Origin: Crocinitomicaceae bacterium
GTDB lineage: Bacteria; Bacteroidota; Bacteroidia; Flavobacteriales_D; Crocinitomicaceae
Length of the DNA: 47,735 nt
Direction of reading: 5' to 3'
Assembly: GCA_020832365.1 (NCBI GenBank)
Contig: JAFIEX010000005.1
Location: forward strand, 1 to 47,735
Notes under the pieces: generated by a model
Told to the model about the DNA's origin: nothing
The model's input: the letters and a program-made list of their open reading frames with translations, nothing else
The model's database searches: none
Translations under genes and position numbers: made by a program
In this document: piece after piece, positions 35,135 through 44,175 of the stretch
How positions within the stretch are numbered: position 1 is the first letter of the stretch
Layout: every line of letters starts with the position of its first letter

Positions 35135-35817
35135 TGAAGCTTTTCTCATCCATATTTTATTTGGGCGTTACTTTAATTTTGCTCTCATCTTGTGTGCCTA
35201 CACAACAAATTGTAGGGGTGAACAGTACAGTCGTTCCCATGAATGAGCGCCAAATGTTTGAATATGCCAACAACGATTTAGTCATTCAATACTTTCTTAG
35301 CGGCTATCAAATGCCGATTAGTTTACGCATTGAAAATAAACGTAACGAACCGATTGTCATTGACTTGTCGAATTCTTTTTTAATTGTTCAAAATAGAAGT
35401 TTGCCTTGGTCTTCGACACCAGAACAGCGATTGGTAATTCCTCCTAGGTCTTTTGATGAGATGCAAGGATTTCGGCTTGTAACCCAAAGGCTGGAGTATT
35501 TGAGTTTTGAAAATATTAGCCACGGAAGTTTTCCAAACCATGCAAAATACAGTCAGATTTACTTCAATCCATTTAATTCGCCATACGAATTTAGAAATTA
35601 TTTAACCTATGGTATAGGATTACAACCGTCGGATTGGAAAAACCTAGATCATCCCTTTTATGTAAGCGAAATATTGGAGGTAAAAGGAGAGGTTAACGCT
35701 GTAGATTTGCCAACACCTAATTATGGAGTTTCGGATCATAAGCAATCGTCTGGCGCTGGAACAGGTGTTTTAGCTATTTTACTTTTAACGGGGTTATTTA
35801 TACTTCTCGTCAGTTGA
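35134..35817 (+). CDS. Hypothetical lipoprotein with C-terminal membrane segment
   Basis: This 227-aa product starts at the ATG that overlaps the upstream stop (TGATG); a GTG three bases earlier is also possible. It opens with MKLFSSIFYLGVTLILLSSC, a lipoprotein signal with a lipobox at LSSC. The middle is a beta-rich domain with SLRIENKRNEPIVIDLSNS, and the end has a second hydrophobic stretch (GTGVLAILLLTGLFILLVS) preceded by a Gly/Ser-rich linker. A lipoprotein that also ends in a membrane-length segment is unusual. I do not recognise the family. Confidence 0.75.
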   Translation: MKLFSSIFYLGVTLILLSSCVPTQQIVGVNSTVVPMNERQMFEYANNDLVIQYFLSGYQMPISLRIENKRNEPIVIDLSNSFLIVQNRSLPWSSTPEQRLVIPPRSFDEMQGFRLVTQRLEYLSFENISHGSFPNHAKYSQIYFNPFNSPYEFRNYLTYGIGLQPSDWKNLDHPFYVSEILEVKGEVNAVDLPTPNYGVSDHKQSSGAGTGVLAILLLTGLFILLVS

Positions 35818-35858
35818 GTTAGTGTTGCCCTTCAATAAAACCAGCTTATCTTTCATAT

Positions 35859-36407
35859 CTAATTTTGATATTCCTCAGGCATTTTGATATTCAATGCGCT
35901 AGGCTGAAATCTTGTTTTTTTTCCAAGAAAAAAAACAAAATGATAAAATCCAGTTAACGATTGGCTGATTTTTACTTGTTCTTTTTCGGTTTTGAGTTTT
36001 AAATAACCCGTCATTGGACTGAAATCAGCGTCTTTAATAGCATCCCACTCAATTGTTCTTGATTTTCCTTTAAGATTGGTAACAGTTATTTCCTTTTGAT
36101 TAAAAGAGACTTTATGGTTCAAGCCTGATAGCAACAACCAAAGACTAGGAATAGCAAAAAGGACGGTAAGAAAACTAGTTTGCAATAATGTTTCCCAAAA
36201 AGAAAGCTCAGAAGTGGTTACGAGAAAAATACATCCAATAACGGTCATAAAAATTCCTACTAGACCTAAAAAGAAAATGAGTTTTGGTACACGCATGGCA
36301 TAACTTCCTTTATTGGGGGCAATTTTTTTTCGCGCATTTTTCAACTGAAAGAATAAAAAAGCCAATACAACGACAATTACCACAATGATAAATCTCCAGT
36401 TTTCCAT
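35859..36407 (-). CDS. Small membrane protein with PH-like C-terminal domain
   Basis: The 182-aa protein has three hydrophobic segments near residues 4-22 (FIIVVIVVVLAFLFF), 43-64 (LIFFLGLVGIFMTVIGCIF) and 72-93. A cytoplasmic part of about 80 residues follows, NQKEITVTNLKGKSRTIEW ... LKLKTEKEQVKISQSLTGF, with the strand pattern of bacterial PH-like (YdbT/DUF304-type) domains. The start is two bases after the bioD stop, so both are on one transcript. Function is unknown; the PH-like assignment is inferred from the pattern only. Confidence 0.72.
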   Translation of the reverse strand: MENWRFIIVVIVVVLAFLFFQLKNARKKIAPNKGSYAMRVPKLIFFLGLVGIFMTVIGCIFLVTTSELSFWETLLQTSFLTVLFAIPSLWLLLSGLNHKVSFNQKEITVTNLKGKSRTIEWDAIKDADFSPMTGYLKLKTEKEQVKISQSLTGFYHFVFFLGKKTRFQPSALNIKMPEEYQN

Positions 36408-36409
36408 GG

Positions 36410-37036
36410 TTACAGTTCAAAGTTTAATTGACTAAATCTTCGAGCTTCCGATCGAATAAAATCGGCATCAATATGCTCAGGAAGTAGGACATTACCTAAC
36501 TTTTTAATTTTAGTGAATTTTTCGATTATTTTTTCCGTATGCGCGGATGGCTCATCGGTATAAATAATTCCAGCAATGGGTATGTTTCTTTGCTGAATAG
36601 CAGCAACTGTTAGTAAGGTGTGATTAATACTGCCTAAGTAATTTCTTGAAACCAGTATAATGGGTAAAGCACTTGCAGCGTAGAGGTCTAAAATTGTCTC
36701 TCCTTTTTCGTTTAGCGGAACTAAAATGCCACCAGCTCCTTCTAAAACAAGGGGTTTCACTATGTTTTTTGGAAATTGAATATCTTCCAAGCAAATAACT
36801 ATATTTTCTAGATTTGATGCTTCATGCGGTGCCATGGCTGCTTTTAAGGCAAAAGTATTGGGTAATGCATCAACTTTATCTGAGCACCATTCTATTACTT
36901 TATGTCGGTCAGAGCGCTCCAAATCTCCGGCTTGAATAGGTTTAAAATAAGTGGCGCCTATGGCCTCTGAAACGATTGCACTAATAATTGTTTTTCCAAC
37001 ATCCGTTCCAATTCCTGCTATGGCAAATCCCTTCAT
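36410..37036 (-). CDS. bioD: ATP-dependent dethiobiotin synthetase
   Basis: BioD closes the ureido ring of dethiobiotin from diaminopelargonic acid, CO2 and ATP. The 208-aa product has the P-loop GIGTDVGKTI (residues 7-16), the KPIQAGD segment (31-37), the AMAPHEAS motif and the VLEGAGGILVPLNEKG segment typical of the family. It is on the minus strand as the first gene of a pair; the rest of the biotin pathway is not in the window. A -7 box is found 26 bases upstream of the ATG. Confidence 0.95.
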   Translation of the reverse strand: MKGFAIAGIGTDVGKTIISAIVSEAIGATYFKPIQAGDLERSDRHKVIEWCSDKVDALPNTFALKAAMAPHEASNLENIVICLEDIQFPKNIVKPLVLEGAGGILVPLNEKGETILDLYAASALPIILVSRNYLGSINHTLLTVAAIQQRNIPIAGIIYTDEPSAHTEKIIEKFTKIKKLGNVLLPEHIDADFIRSEARRFSQLNFEL

Positions 37037-37061
37037 GTTCGATTATTTATCGTATAAGCGC

Positions 37062-37069
37062 CAAAAATA
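37062..37069 (-). promoter_or_regulatory. -7 box upstream of bioD
   Basis: Minus-strand TATTTTTG matches TAnnTTTG, 26 bases before the start codon at 37036. A -33 element at standard distance is lacking. I see no biotin-repressor-like operator in the spacer 37037-37103. Confidence 0.35.
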
Positions 37070-37103
37070 AGGTAAAGTTTTTTTAATCATAGCCAATAAA
37101 ATC

Positions 37104-37132
37104 AAAAAAAGGAAGCCATCAATGACTTCCTT
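37104..37132 (-). terminator. Intrinsic terminator of the receptor operon
   Basis: On the minus strand AAGGAAGTCA and TGGCTTCCTT form a ten-base-pair hairpin with a TTGA loop, followed by a run of T. It lies about 25 bases after the stop codon of the last operon gene (37157) and separates it from bioD. Confidence 0.85.
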
Positions 37133-37156
37133 AGTGCAATTTATTTGAGTATTTAT

Positions 37157-39067
37157 TTAGTAAACAACTAATTTTTCTGTTCTTCCTGATTGGTCTGATA
37201 AGAAGTAAACACCTTTTTGCCAGTCCGAAACATCAAAAGTAAATCCATTAAAATCACTAGACTTTACTTCAATTGGTCTCAATTTTCCAAGCGCATCAAT
37301 TACTGTCAAGCTTTGTAAATTCATCCCTTCAATATGCACTAAACTATTTGCAGGGTTTGGATAAACTTTAGTGCTGTTAAGGGCAGATTCAGAAAGAGAT
37401 AATTGGACTTTAATATCACTGGCAAATCTTGGTGAAAGTCGGAAGTTACCAAATGCAAAATTCACTACACCAATAACTTCATAACGTTGTCCTAAAATGG
37501 CTTGATAAACATGCATTTTATCATCAACTCGCAGAGCGCCTGAACCATCATTCACTTGCCACATGCTGAACCCCAAATTGTCGTTTGTGCATATCGCATC
37601 TTCAACTCTTATAAATACACCTTCCCATTGTTCTTGAGCTACACTACCAGTATTTAATAAACTGGGTAATGGTAAATCCAAGTTACTAGCAATCACCTCA
37701 AAACTTGTTACGTTGGCAATTTGTGTTACCCCATTAAATTCAACCACTCTTCCAGCTACAACAACTGAATCACCAACTGAAGGTTGGTTTGTGCTATTGA
37801 ATACCTCAATACCAGTCCATGGTCCAACGCCATCTTGAATAAAATAGAAAGAAGAACCAGTAGCAGTTACGATACCTGTTGTGGTTACATTTTCATCTTT
37901 TAATGGAGAGTCTCCACTTGGATCAGTGGTAAATTGAATATCAAAAATACTTGTTATTCCTGAAGGAATATTTTCTCCAACAAAAACATTATCAATGCGA
38001 TAAGTAGATCCATCTGTGTTGCTGCCAACATACTTATAGGCAATGTAAACAGCGTTGTTGCCGCTATAATTGGACAGGTTAATATTGCCAGATGAGACTA
38101 GAGTCCAAACACTAATATCTTGATCCATATTAGCAAGGTTCGTAATATTATCCCAAGTAAAACTGTTGGTAGGGTTACTGGTTCCATCATAATCTGTAGA
38201 AACCAGTATTTCCAAATTGTCACCGGCAAATCTCTTAGTATGATCAAAACTAAAGATGACGTTGGTAACACTGCTAAAATCAATAGCAGGTGTAATTAAC
38301 CAGGTCTCTACTTCTTGGTTATTTCCTGAAACAAAATTCCCCATACTGGCAAATTTGTTTCCACTAAAGCTTCCCTGAGTCCAATTCAAATTCCCTGAAG
38401 AGGGCACAACAGTAAAGGTCGTCCATGGATTATTGGCAGTTAAGTTTGCACCTTCAAAATCATCACAAAATAAGCCGGTTGCACAACCACCAACAGTTGT
38501 TCCATCTTCTTCTAATAAAATGTTATCTATCCTGTAAGTGGAACCATCAGTTGTGCTTCCAACATATTGAAACGCAACATAAATGGTCTCGTTATTGTAA
38601 GTTGATAAATCAATTTCTCCAGAGCTAATCAATGTCCAAACTGAAATATCTGTATCAAAGTTAGCTAAGTTCGTAATGTTACTCCAAGAGAAACCATTTG
38701 TTGGATTGCTCGTCCCATCGTAGTCTGTAGAAATTAAAAGCTGAATATCATCTCCTGCGAATCGTTTAGTGTTATCAAAAGATAACACAGGATTTTGAGA
38801 ATTAACTAAAGCAATACTCGGAGAAATCAACCATGTCTCTAATGCTTCGTTGGTGTTATTGGTGAAATTGGTCACTTGAGCAAAACTATTTCCACTAAAT
38901 GTATGGTAAAACCATGTTTGGTTACTTGCAGATGGCGCAACATCATAAACATTCCATGCATTGTCTGCAGTTAACGATCCTCCATTGAAGTTTTCTTGAA
39001 AGTAAACTTGTGACTTCCCCATGAAGGAAATACAAATAACTCCTAAAAAAGTAAATAAATTTTTCAT
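37157..39067 (-). CDS. Secreted choice-of-anchor-J / OB-fold protein with type A T9SS tail
   Basis: The 636-aa protein has a signal peptide (MKNLFTFLGVICISFMGKSQ), then two tandem choice-of-anchor-J (cleaved-adhesin-like) domains, at about 21-190 and 198-370. Both repeat ETWLI[ST]PAI, KRFAGD, STDYDGTSNPTN and GSTYRIDN. An OB-fold-like region follows at about 372-555 (VTTTGIVTATGSSFYFIQDG, GDSVVVAGRVVEFNG), of the type seen ahead of extracellular nuclease domains. The C-terminal 75 residues (KVYPNPANSLVHIEG ... GVYFLSDQSGRTEKLVVY) are a type A T9SS sorting domain. It ends the operon behind the receptor and lipoprotein. It has no recognisable catalytic site and may bind substrate. Confidence 0.9.
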   Translation of the reverse strand: MKNLFTFLGVICISFMGKSQVYFQENFNGGSLTADNAWNVYDVAPSASNQTWFYHTFSGNSFAQVTNFTNNTNEALETWLISPSIALVNSQNPVLSFDNTKRFAGDDIQLLISTDYDGTSNPTNGFSWSNITNLANFDTDISVWTLISSGEIDLSTYNNETIYVAFQYVGSTTDGSTYRIDNILLEEDGTTVGGCATGLFCDDFEGANLTANNPWTTFTVVPSSGNLNWTQGSFSGNKFASMGNFVSGNNQEVETWLITPAIDFSSVTNVIFSFDHTKRFAGDNLEILVSTDYDGTSNPTNSFTWDNITNLANMDQDISVWTLVSSGNINLSNYSGNNAVYIAYKYVGSNTDGSTYRIDNVFVGENIPSGITSIFDIQFTTDPSGDSPLKDENVTTTGIVTATGSSFYFIQDGVGPWTGIEVFNSTNQPSVGDSVVVAGRVVEFNGVTQIANVTSFEVIASNLDLPLPSLLNTGSVAQEQWEGVFIRVEDAICTNDNLGFSMWQVNDGSGALRVDDKMHVYQAILGQRYEVIGVVNFAFGNFRLSPRFASDIKVQLSLSESALNSTKVYPNPANSLVHIEGMNLQSLTVIDALGKLRPIEVKSSDFNGFTFDVSDWQKGVYFLSDQSGRTEKLVVY

Positions 39068-39078
39068 TGTGGTAAAGA

Positions 39079-40347
39079 TTAGTTTTCTTGTATAATTATA
39101 TCATCAACCTGCCAAGTAGCAGCACTTTGACCATTGCCACTTTGATATTTGAACGCGACTGTTACATTGTCTGTCAAGAATTGAATCATAGGAATAATTC
39201 CAGAGTTTGTCCATAGAAAATCACCAGGCGACCAATTGGCAAATGAGGTGTAATTGACCCATGTTCCTTGTTGTGCAGGATTGCTTACTCCGTCATAATC
39301 TGTTGAAACCATTAGTTGTAAGGCCGGTCCGTTGAATCTCGTAGAACTTCTAAAAGTTAATTGTGGAGCTGTTGCATTGGACAAATCTACTAGAGGAGAT
39401 ATTAACCAGATTTCAGTATCATCGGCACTACTACCATTCCAACCAGTAGCCACCGCATAATAATTACCGGGCGAACCTTGGCTTGAAGTTGTCCACGTGT
39501 GATTACCTGGCGTGCTCTGAACAACATAACTTTGCCAACCACCTGAACTTATACTTTGGTCATTAAAATCTTTACTCAAATAAAAGCTTGTGGGGTCACC
39601 GCCACATCTTTGGCCATTCATTTTCACCTCTTCAATGCTTCTAATTAATAGCTGTTTAACCCCATTAAATTCATTCGCAATGGCGACCATGCTACCATTT
39701 CCTTGAGCCACGGTTTGTCCAGCAAAATCGGCAAAGCCGCTTGTTCTTACAATTATTTCATTACCATTACAATCTGTAAGCGTTCTATTCAGTGATTGCT
39801 GTGTTGCAGCATTGGCATAAGTGCCGCTCAAATCGTTAGAAACAAACTCAACGTTTTCTAAACGAACCAATCTTGACTGGAAATCACTATTGATCAGGTC
39901 AGCAATGGTAACCACGGTAGGAGCGAAAGTTCTTTGCGTGGCTTGCTTAATAATGTTTCTATCGACATCCACTGAGTCCAATTGAAGTAGACCGTTAAAG
40001 GAGGTCAAAGTTGTACCTTTTAAAGCAATTCTAACAGAATCACCAACGAATAAACCTCCTGGAAACCTCGTTCTAAGAAGAATGGCGTTCGTTTCATCCT
40101 CTGCATAAGCGTTTCTGAAAATATTACCATTTCTATCATCCATGGTTATAGTTGCGAAAACAGAAAAATCATCTTCAAATCGAATAGACTCACCTTGAAA
40201 AAGATCTCGTAGCTCCTGAATGGTTAAAATGTTTCCAACAGGAATTTCCTTTATGGGTGGTTCATCAAATTCTCTTTTACGACAGCTACTTATGATAAGC
40301 ACTGCAAGAATTATAATTAAGGCGCTATATTCTTTACTTTTCATCAT
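39079..40347 (-). CDS. DUF5689 / choice-of-anchor-J lipoprotein, receptor partner
   Basis: This 422-aa lipoprotein starts with MMKSKEYSALIIILAVLIISSC, the lipobox cysteine being residue 22. Residues ~35-245 fit DUF5689 (TIQELRDLFQGESIRFEDDF, FVGDSVRIALKGTTLTSFNG), an OB-fold-like domain of Bacteroidota lipoproteins encoded beside TonB receptors. Residues ~260-422 are a choice-of-anchor-J domain (ETWLISP-like EIWLISPLVDL, STDYDGVSNPAQ) homologous to the two copies in the next gene. It lies one base after the receptor gene and 11 bases before the secreted protein. A surface-exposed substrate-binding role, like that of SusD, is inferred from position only. Confidence 0.86.
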   Translation of the reverse strand: MMKSKEYSALIIILAVLIISSCRKREFDEPPIKEIPVGNILTIQELRDLFQGESIRFEDDFSVFATITMDDRNGNIFRNAYAEDETNAILLRTRFPGGLFVGDSVRIALKGTTLTSFNGLLQLDSVDVDRNIIKQATQRTFAPTVVTIADLINSDFQSRLVRLENVEFVSNDLSGTYANAATQQSLNRTLTDCNGNEIIVRTSGFADFAGQTVAQGNGSMVAIANEFNGVKQLLIRSIEEVKMNGQRCGGDPTSFYLSKDFNDQSISSGGWQSYVVQSTPGNHTWTTSSQGSPGNYYAVATGWNGSSADDTEIWLISPLVDLSNATAPQLTFRSSTRFNGPALQLMVSTDYDGVSNPAQQGTWVNYTSFANWSPGDFLWTNSGIIPMIQFLTDNVTVAFKYQSGNGQSAATWQVDDIIIQEN

Positions 40348-40348
40348 C

Positions 40349-42889
40349 TTATAAACTTAAACTTAACATGGCGAAAGCCGTAAAACCAAATAAATAAGAA
40401 TACATTGGCGGAAAACGATTAATGTCCGCTGGTGTATATCTCAATTGTTCGAATCCACCAATTCTGAAATCTTGGTTGTTCAATAGGTTACTTATACTGA
40501 CATTTAGATTCAAAAATCGTTTTTTAATTTTCCAAGATTTCCCACCATATAAATCAATGGTAAAGTTGGCGTCTAATCTTTCTTGCGCAACGATGTCTCG
40601 CCATTGAGGGTCAGATGCAACAAATCCTGAGATGGCTTCTTCTGTTCTTCTATCTGGGTTGGGGTCAAGGTAAATATGGTCAAAGAAATTAATAGATGCT
40701 CCAACAAACCAATATTTTGGAGAATTGTATCTGAAACCAAATGATGCAGCTGTTTGTGGCATTCCACCAACTCTGTAGTTTTGCAAATAAACAGTTCTGT
40801 TCTCATCGATTAATTCTGCATTATTGTCTCTTGAAATAGTTGCTGATGGACGCGAATTATAAACGCCTAAACCATGCGCTACAACAAAGTGGGTAGAAAT
40901 AGTAGAAGTCACATTCCAGTCTGCCCCAAATTCTAAACCTGTAAATAAATTATCCACACCTGTCATTGCATAGTTGACTAAATTTCTGAACTCATCATGA
41001 AAAAAGCTACGGTTCCAAACTTGATTTTGAATTTCTGTATAATAAAGTGTTGCACGCATCTTTATTTTTGGATAACGTAAAAAGTAATTGATATCGCCAC
41101 TAAATAGTACTTCACTTTCTAAACCTGGAACCAAATCATGTCTTGTTCTGGGTGATAAATAGGCATTGCGCATAAATGGAGCTCTGGTCATTGCAAGCGC
41201 ATTAGCAGTAAAATATTGTCTTCCAGAAATTTTATAAACAGCACCTGCTTTAAGTCCGCCATTGTGAAAATTTTGTTTCTCGCTATCTCCATAGGAATTA
41301 TCCAAAAACCTTGCATTACGCATATTCCCAGTGCGCCAAAAAGAGGTATAAGTATAATTAACGCCACCAAATATTTCCAATTTACCAAAATCATGCTCGA
41401 TTTGAGCAAATAACGATTGTCTATTGATATTGTTGGTATAATCAAAACCGAAGCGATCTCCCTCTAAAATCAAACCATTTGGGTTGTCTACGTTGTTGAT
41501 GGCTAATTCTGGATCTATCAAATCTCTTTCAGCGAATTGGTCAATGTCTATCCAAAACTCTCCACCCAGTAAATCTTTAACTTGTCGGTAATTATAACTT
41601 TTATAAACGGAGAAATTGTAGCCAGCATTTAAAACAGTTTTTGGGGTAAATCGTTTTTCTAAAACCACATTCCCACCAGTTTGAATATGATCTTGCCTCT
41701 GTTCTTCTAACATGAATTTTGAACGCATTCCAGTAATGTCATTTCCGGGAATTCCACCAGCATTTTCGACTGTAAAAAGATTCTTTCTGTTGGCGTGAAA
41801 AAAATCATCCCATCTAATTTGTCTTTGGTTAACATCCGTTTGCCAAGCCTGAATCAGCGCTAATTGCTCAGCTGAGCCATCTTCTTGCCATGAAGGTAGG
41901 TAGCGATAAAATGTGGGTCTAGGATCTGCCGCTTCATACCAGTTTAATCGTGATACTCCTCCACGCCCTCCTTGTGCGTAAATACCAGTAATTAAATCTG
42001 TTGAAGGGTTTATTTTAAAGTAGTGGTTCACAACAGCAGTTGGTTTGTGGAAATTACTTACTCTGCTATTTCGTTTTACACCATTTTGAAAGCCCCAATC
42101 TGGATTGTAGAAATTTGTTCCTGCCAAATCCATAGCTTCCTGCACTGCCATTCCTTGTCTTCCTTGAACGATTGGCGCTCCAAAAATAATTGCACTGATT
42201 GAATGATTTTTATTGATTTCTTTTTCAGCTGCTAAATAATATGCCCAAGCATCAAAAAATGTTCCTTCTACATAACCCTCTTCGGCATACCTTCTAGACG
42301 CAGAGGCTGCAAAAGACCATCCATCTTCTCTTTTTCCAGTGGCGTGAGTTACCATGAATCTGTGGCGATAGGCCCGATTGGTTCCAGCATAAGAGACCTT
42401 TGTCCCTGCTCTTATATTGGAAGCTCTTGCATTGATGCTAGAATACCCTAAAAGTCCAGTAAATGCCTCTCTAGAAGGAACTATGCCTGTTTGAACATCC
42501 ATAAATCTTGTGATGTCATTGAGGCCACTCCATGTCGCCCAAATAGCTCTTCCGGTTTCCATGTCGTTTAAGGGGATGCCATTAATGAAAACAACCTTGT
42601 TTTCTGTCCCTAAGCCTCTGATTCTAAATCTCGCTTGACCAAATCCAAAACCTGCTGTGGCTGTGAATATATCTCTCGAAGATTGCAATAAACCTGCGAT
42701 ATCTTGCGAACCAAAATCACTGTCTGAATCAGCATCCATATTGAATACTGGTATTTTATTATTCCTAAAAATAGCAGAGGTATCTTTTGGAGATTTTTGA
42801 CTCCTTAATGTATCAATTATCTCTTGACCAAACGAAAATTGCGACAATGAACAGGCAAAAAAGGAGCAATATAATATGGTTCTTAACAT
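40349..42889 (-). CDS. TonB-dependent outer-membrane receptor
   Basis: This 846-aa protein has a signal peptide (MLRTILYCSFFACSLSQFSFG), a plug domain at about 45-160 (QARFRIRGLGTENKVVFINGIPLNDM) and a 22-strand-type barrel. It lacks the N-terminal carboxypeptidase-regulatory-like domain common in SusC proteins, so it is an ordinary-type receptor, not a SusC. Sequence is rich in aromatic strands up to the last residues FGFTAFAMLSLSL. The ligand cannot be read off. It is the first gene of a three-gene operon with the DUF5689 lipoprotein and a secreted OB-fold protein, opposite a nuclease/phosphatase operon, which hints at nucleic-acid or phosphate products as cargo. Confidence 0.93.
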   Translation of the reverse strand: MLRTILYCSFFACSLSQFSFGQEIIDTLRSQKSPKDTSAIFRNNKIPVFNMDADSDSDFGSQDIAGLLQSSRDIFTATAGFGFGQARFRIRGLGTENKVVFINGIPLNDMETGRAIWATWSGLNDITRFMDVQTGIVPSREAFTGLLGYSSINARASNIRAGTKVSYAGTNRAYRHRFMVTHATGKREDGWSFAASASRRYAEEGYVEGTFFDAWAYYLAAEKEINKNHSISAIIFGAPIVQGRQGMAVQEAMDLAGTNFYNPDWGFQNGVKRNSRVSNFHKPTAVVNHYFKINPSTDLITGIYAQGGRGGVSRLNWYEAADPRPTFYRYLPSWQEDGSAEQLALIQAWQTDVNQRQIRWDDFFHANRKNLFTVENAGGIPGNDITGMRSKFMLEEQRQDHIQTGGNVVLEKRFTPKTVLNAGYNFSVYKSYNYRQVKDLLGGEFWIDIDQFAERDLIDPELAINNVDNPNGLILEGDRFGFDYTNNINRQSLFAQIEHDFGKLEIFGGVNYTYTSFWRTGNMRNARFLDNSYGDSEKQNFHNGGLKAGAVYKISGRQYFTANALAMTRAPFMRNAYLSPRTRHDLVPGLESEVLFSGDINYFLRYPKIKMRATLYYTEIQNQVWNRSFFHDEFRNLVNYAMTGVDNLFTGLEFGADWNVTSTISTHFVVAHGLGVYNSRPSATISRDNNAELIDENRTVYLQNYRVGGMPQTAASFGFRYNSPKYWFVGASINFFDHIYLDPNPDRRTEEAISGFVASDPQWRDIVAQERLDANFTIDLYGGKSWKIKKRFLNLNVSISNLLNNQDFRIGGFEQLRYTPADINRFPPMYSYLFGFTAFAMLSLSL

Positions 42890-42893
42890 GCGG

Positions 42894-42901
42894 CAAATTT
42901 A
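42894..42901 (-). promoter_or_regulatory. -7 box directly before the receptor start codon
   Basis: Minus-strand TAAATTTG ends four bases before the ATG at 42889. If used, transcription starts at or within a base or two of the start codon and the operon mRNA is leaderless. No TTTG is present at the -33 distance. Confidence 0.4.
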
Positions 42902-42976
42902 GTTCAAAGCATTCTAAAAAAATACAGTGTAGAAAAGAATTAATGTAATGTTAATAACTTGGTAAAAGTTAATCCT

Positions 42977-42984
42977 TAATTTCG
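42977..42984 (+). promoter_or_regulatory. Variant -7 box (TAATTTCG) of the nuclease operon
   Basis: TAATTTCG differs from TAnnTTTG at one position and lies 65 bases before the ATG at 43049. It is the best plus-strand candidate in the 159-base hub between the two divergent operons. Confidence 0.3.
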
Positions 42985-43048
42985 TAAAGCATTTTTGGAA
43001 TAATCATTGCAACTCCATGGTGTATTTGGTAATTATTTTAATTGTTTT

Positions 43049-44131
43049 ATGATTAACGGTATTTATTTCTCAAGACTTAATAGGGGATTGCTAACGCTTA
43101 CATTATTAGCAGTTCATTTTGTAGCCTGTACACAATCAAAAGATAAAGATTATGAAATTGCTGCTATAGGTTTCTATAATGTTGAAAATTTATTTGACAC
43201 CATTGACACACCTGGTGTAAGGGATAGAGAATATACGCCAACAGGAGCCAATCAGTGGGGGACAGAGCGCTATTATGAAAAATTAGATAGACTATCAGAG
43301 GTACTTGCTTTAATGGCTAAAGAAACAACACCAGACGGCCTTGCGGTTGTGGGCTTAGCTGAAATAGAAAATGAAGAAGTGATTCGAGATTTAATTAATA
43401 CGGAAAGATTAAAAGATAGGGGGTATGAAATTGTCCACTATGACTCTCCAGATAAGCGCGGTGTAGATGTCGGATTGATTTACCAACCAAAATACTATCA
43501 AGTTACTTCGAGCAAATCTTATACCCTGAAAATTGACGGGATGGAAAATTTCTTCACTAGGGATCAGTTGTTAGTGTCGGGGAATTTTCTTGGTGAAAGA
43601 ATGCACTTCATTGTTGCGCATTGGCCTAGCAGAAGGGGAGGGGAGAAAAGAAGTTCTCCATTGCGAGAGGCTGCCGCTGATTTAGCCAGATCCATTATTG
43701 ACTCCATTCAAACTGCTGAAAATGGAAATGCAAAAATCATGTTTATGGGCGACCTGAATGACGATCCAACCAATGTGAGTGTTAGAAAAAATATGAGGTC
43801 TGTTGGGAAAATTGAAAAAGTGCGACCTGGAGAAATGTTTAATCCATTTGAGTACTTCTTTAAGAAAGGTATTGGAACTTTGGCATGGCGAGACTCATGG
43901 AATTTATTTGATCAAATTATTCTGACAGAAGCATTAATTGACCAAAGTGATTTTACCAATTGGACCTATTACAAAGCGGTTGTTTTCAATAAACCTTTTC
44001 TAATGCAGCAAGGAGGCAGATTTGAGGGATATCCCTATCGCAGTTTTGCTGGAGGTCAATACATTGGCGGATATAGCGATCACTTTCCAGTATATCTCTA
44101 TATTTTGAGAGAAATTTCTTCTCAGAAATAG
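43049..44131 (+). CDS. Endonuclease/exonuclease/phosphatase family lipoprotein
   Basis: From the ATG at 43049 the protein has 360 aa and a lipoprotein signal ending in VHFVAC; the frame is also open from an ATG at 43007, which would place 14 non-signal residues ahead of it. The DNase-I-like fold is shown by NVENLFD (near 44), the metal-binding GLAEIENEE (near 103), VDVGLIY, IVAHWPSRRGG (catalytic His near 189), FMGDLNDDPTN (near 233) and the C-terminal GGYSDHFPVYL. All hallmark residues of the EEP superfamily are present, so it is probably active, cutting phosphodiesters in DNA, RNA or phospholipid head groups. It begins the plus-strand operon. Confidence 0.92.
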   Translation: MINGIYFSRLNRGLLTLTLLAVHFVACTQSKDKDYEIAAIGFYNVENLFDTIDTPGVRDREYTPTGANQWGTERYYEKLDRLSEVLALMAKETTPDGLAVVGLAEIENEEVIRDLINTERLKDRGYEIVHYDSPDKRGVDVGLIYQPKYYQVTSSKSYTLKIDGMENFFTRDQLLVSGNFLGERMHFIVAHWPSRRGGEKRSSPLREAAADLARSIIDSIQTAENGNAKIMFMGDLNDDPTNVSVRKNMRSVGKIEKVRPGEMFNPFEYFFKKGIGTLAWRDSWNLFDQIILTEALIDQSDFTNWTYYKAVVFNKPFLMQQGGRFEGYPYRSFAGGQYIGGYSDHFPVYLYILREISSQK

Positions 44132-44175
44132 TTGAATTTTGTTAAGTGTCTGATAAAAATATCTCAAGTTTTAAT

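Noticed and set aside
40349-42889. TonB receptor considered as a SusC
   Set aside because: It lacks the N-terminal carboxypeptidase-regulatory-like domain and the neighbouring lipoprotein is DUF5689, not SusD.
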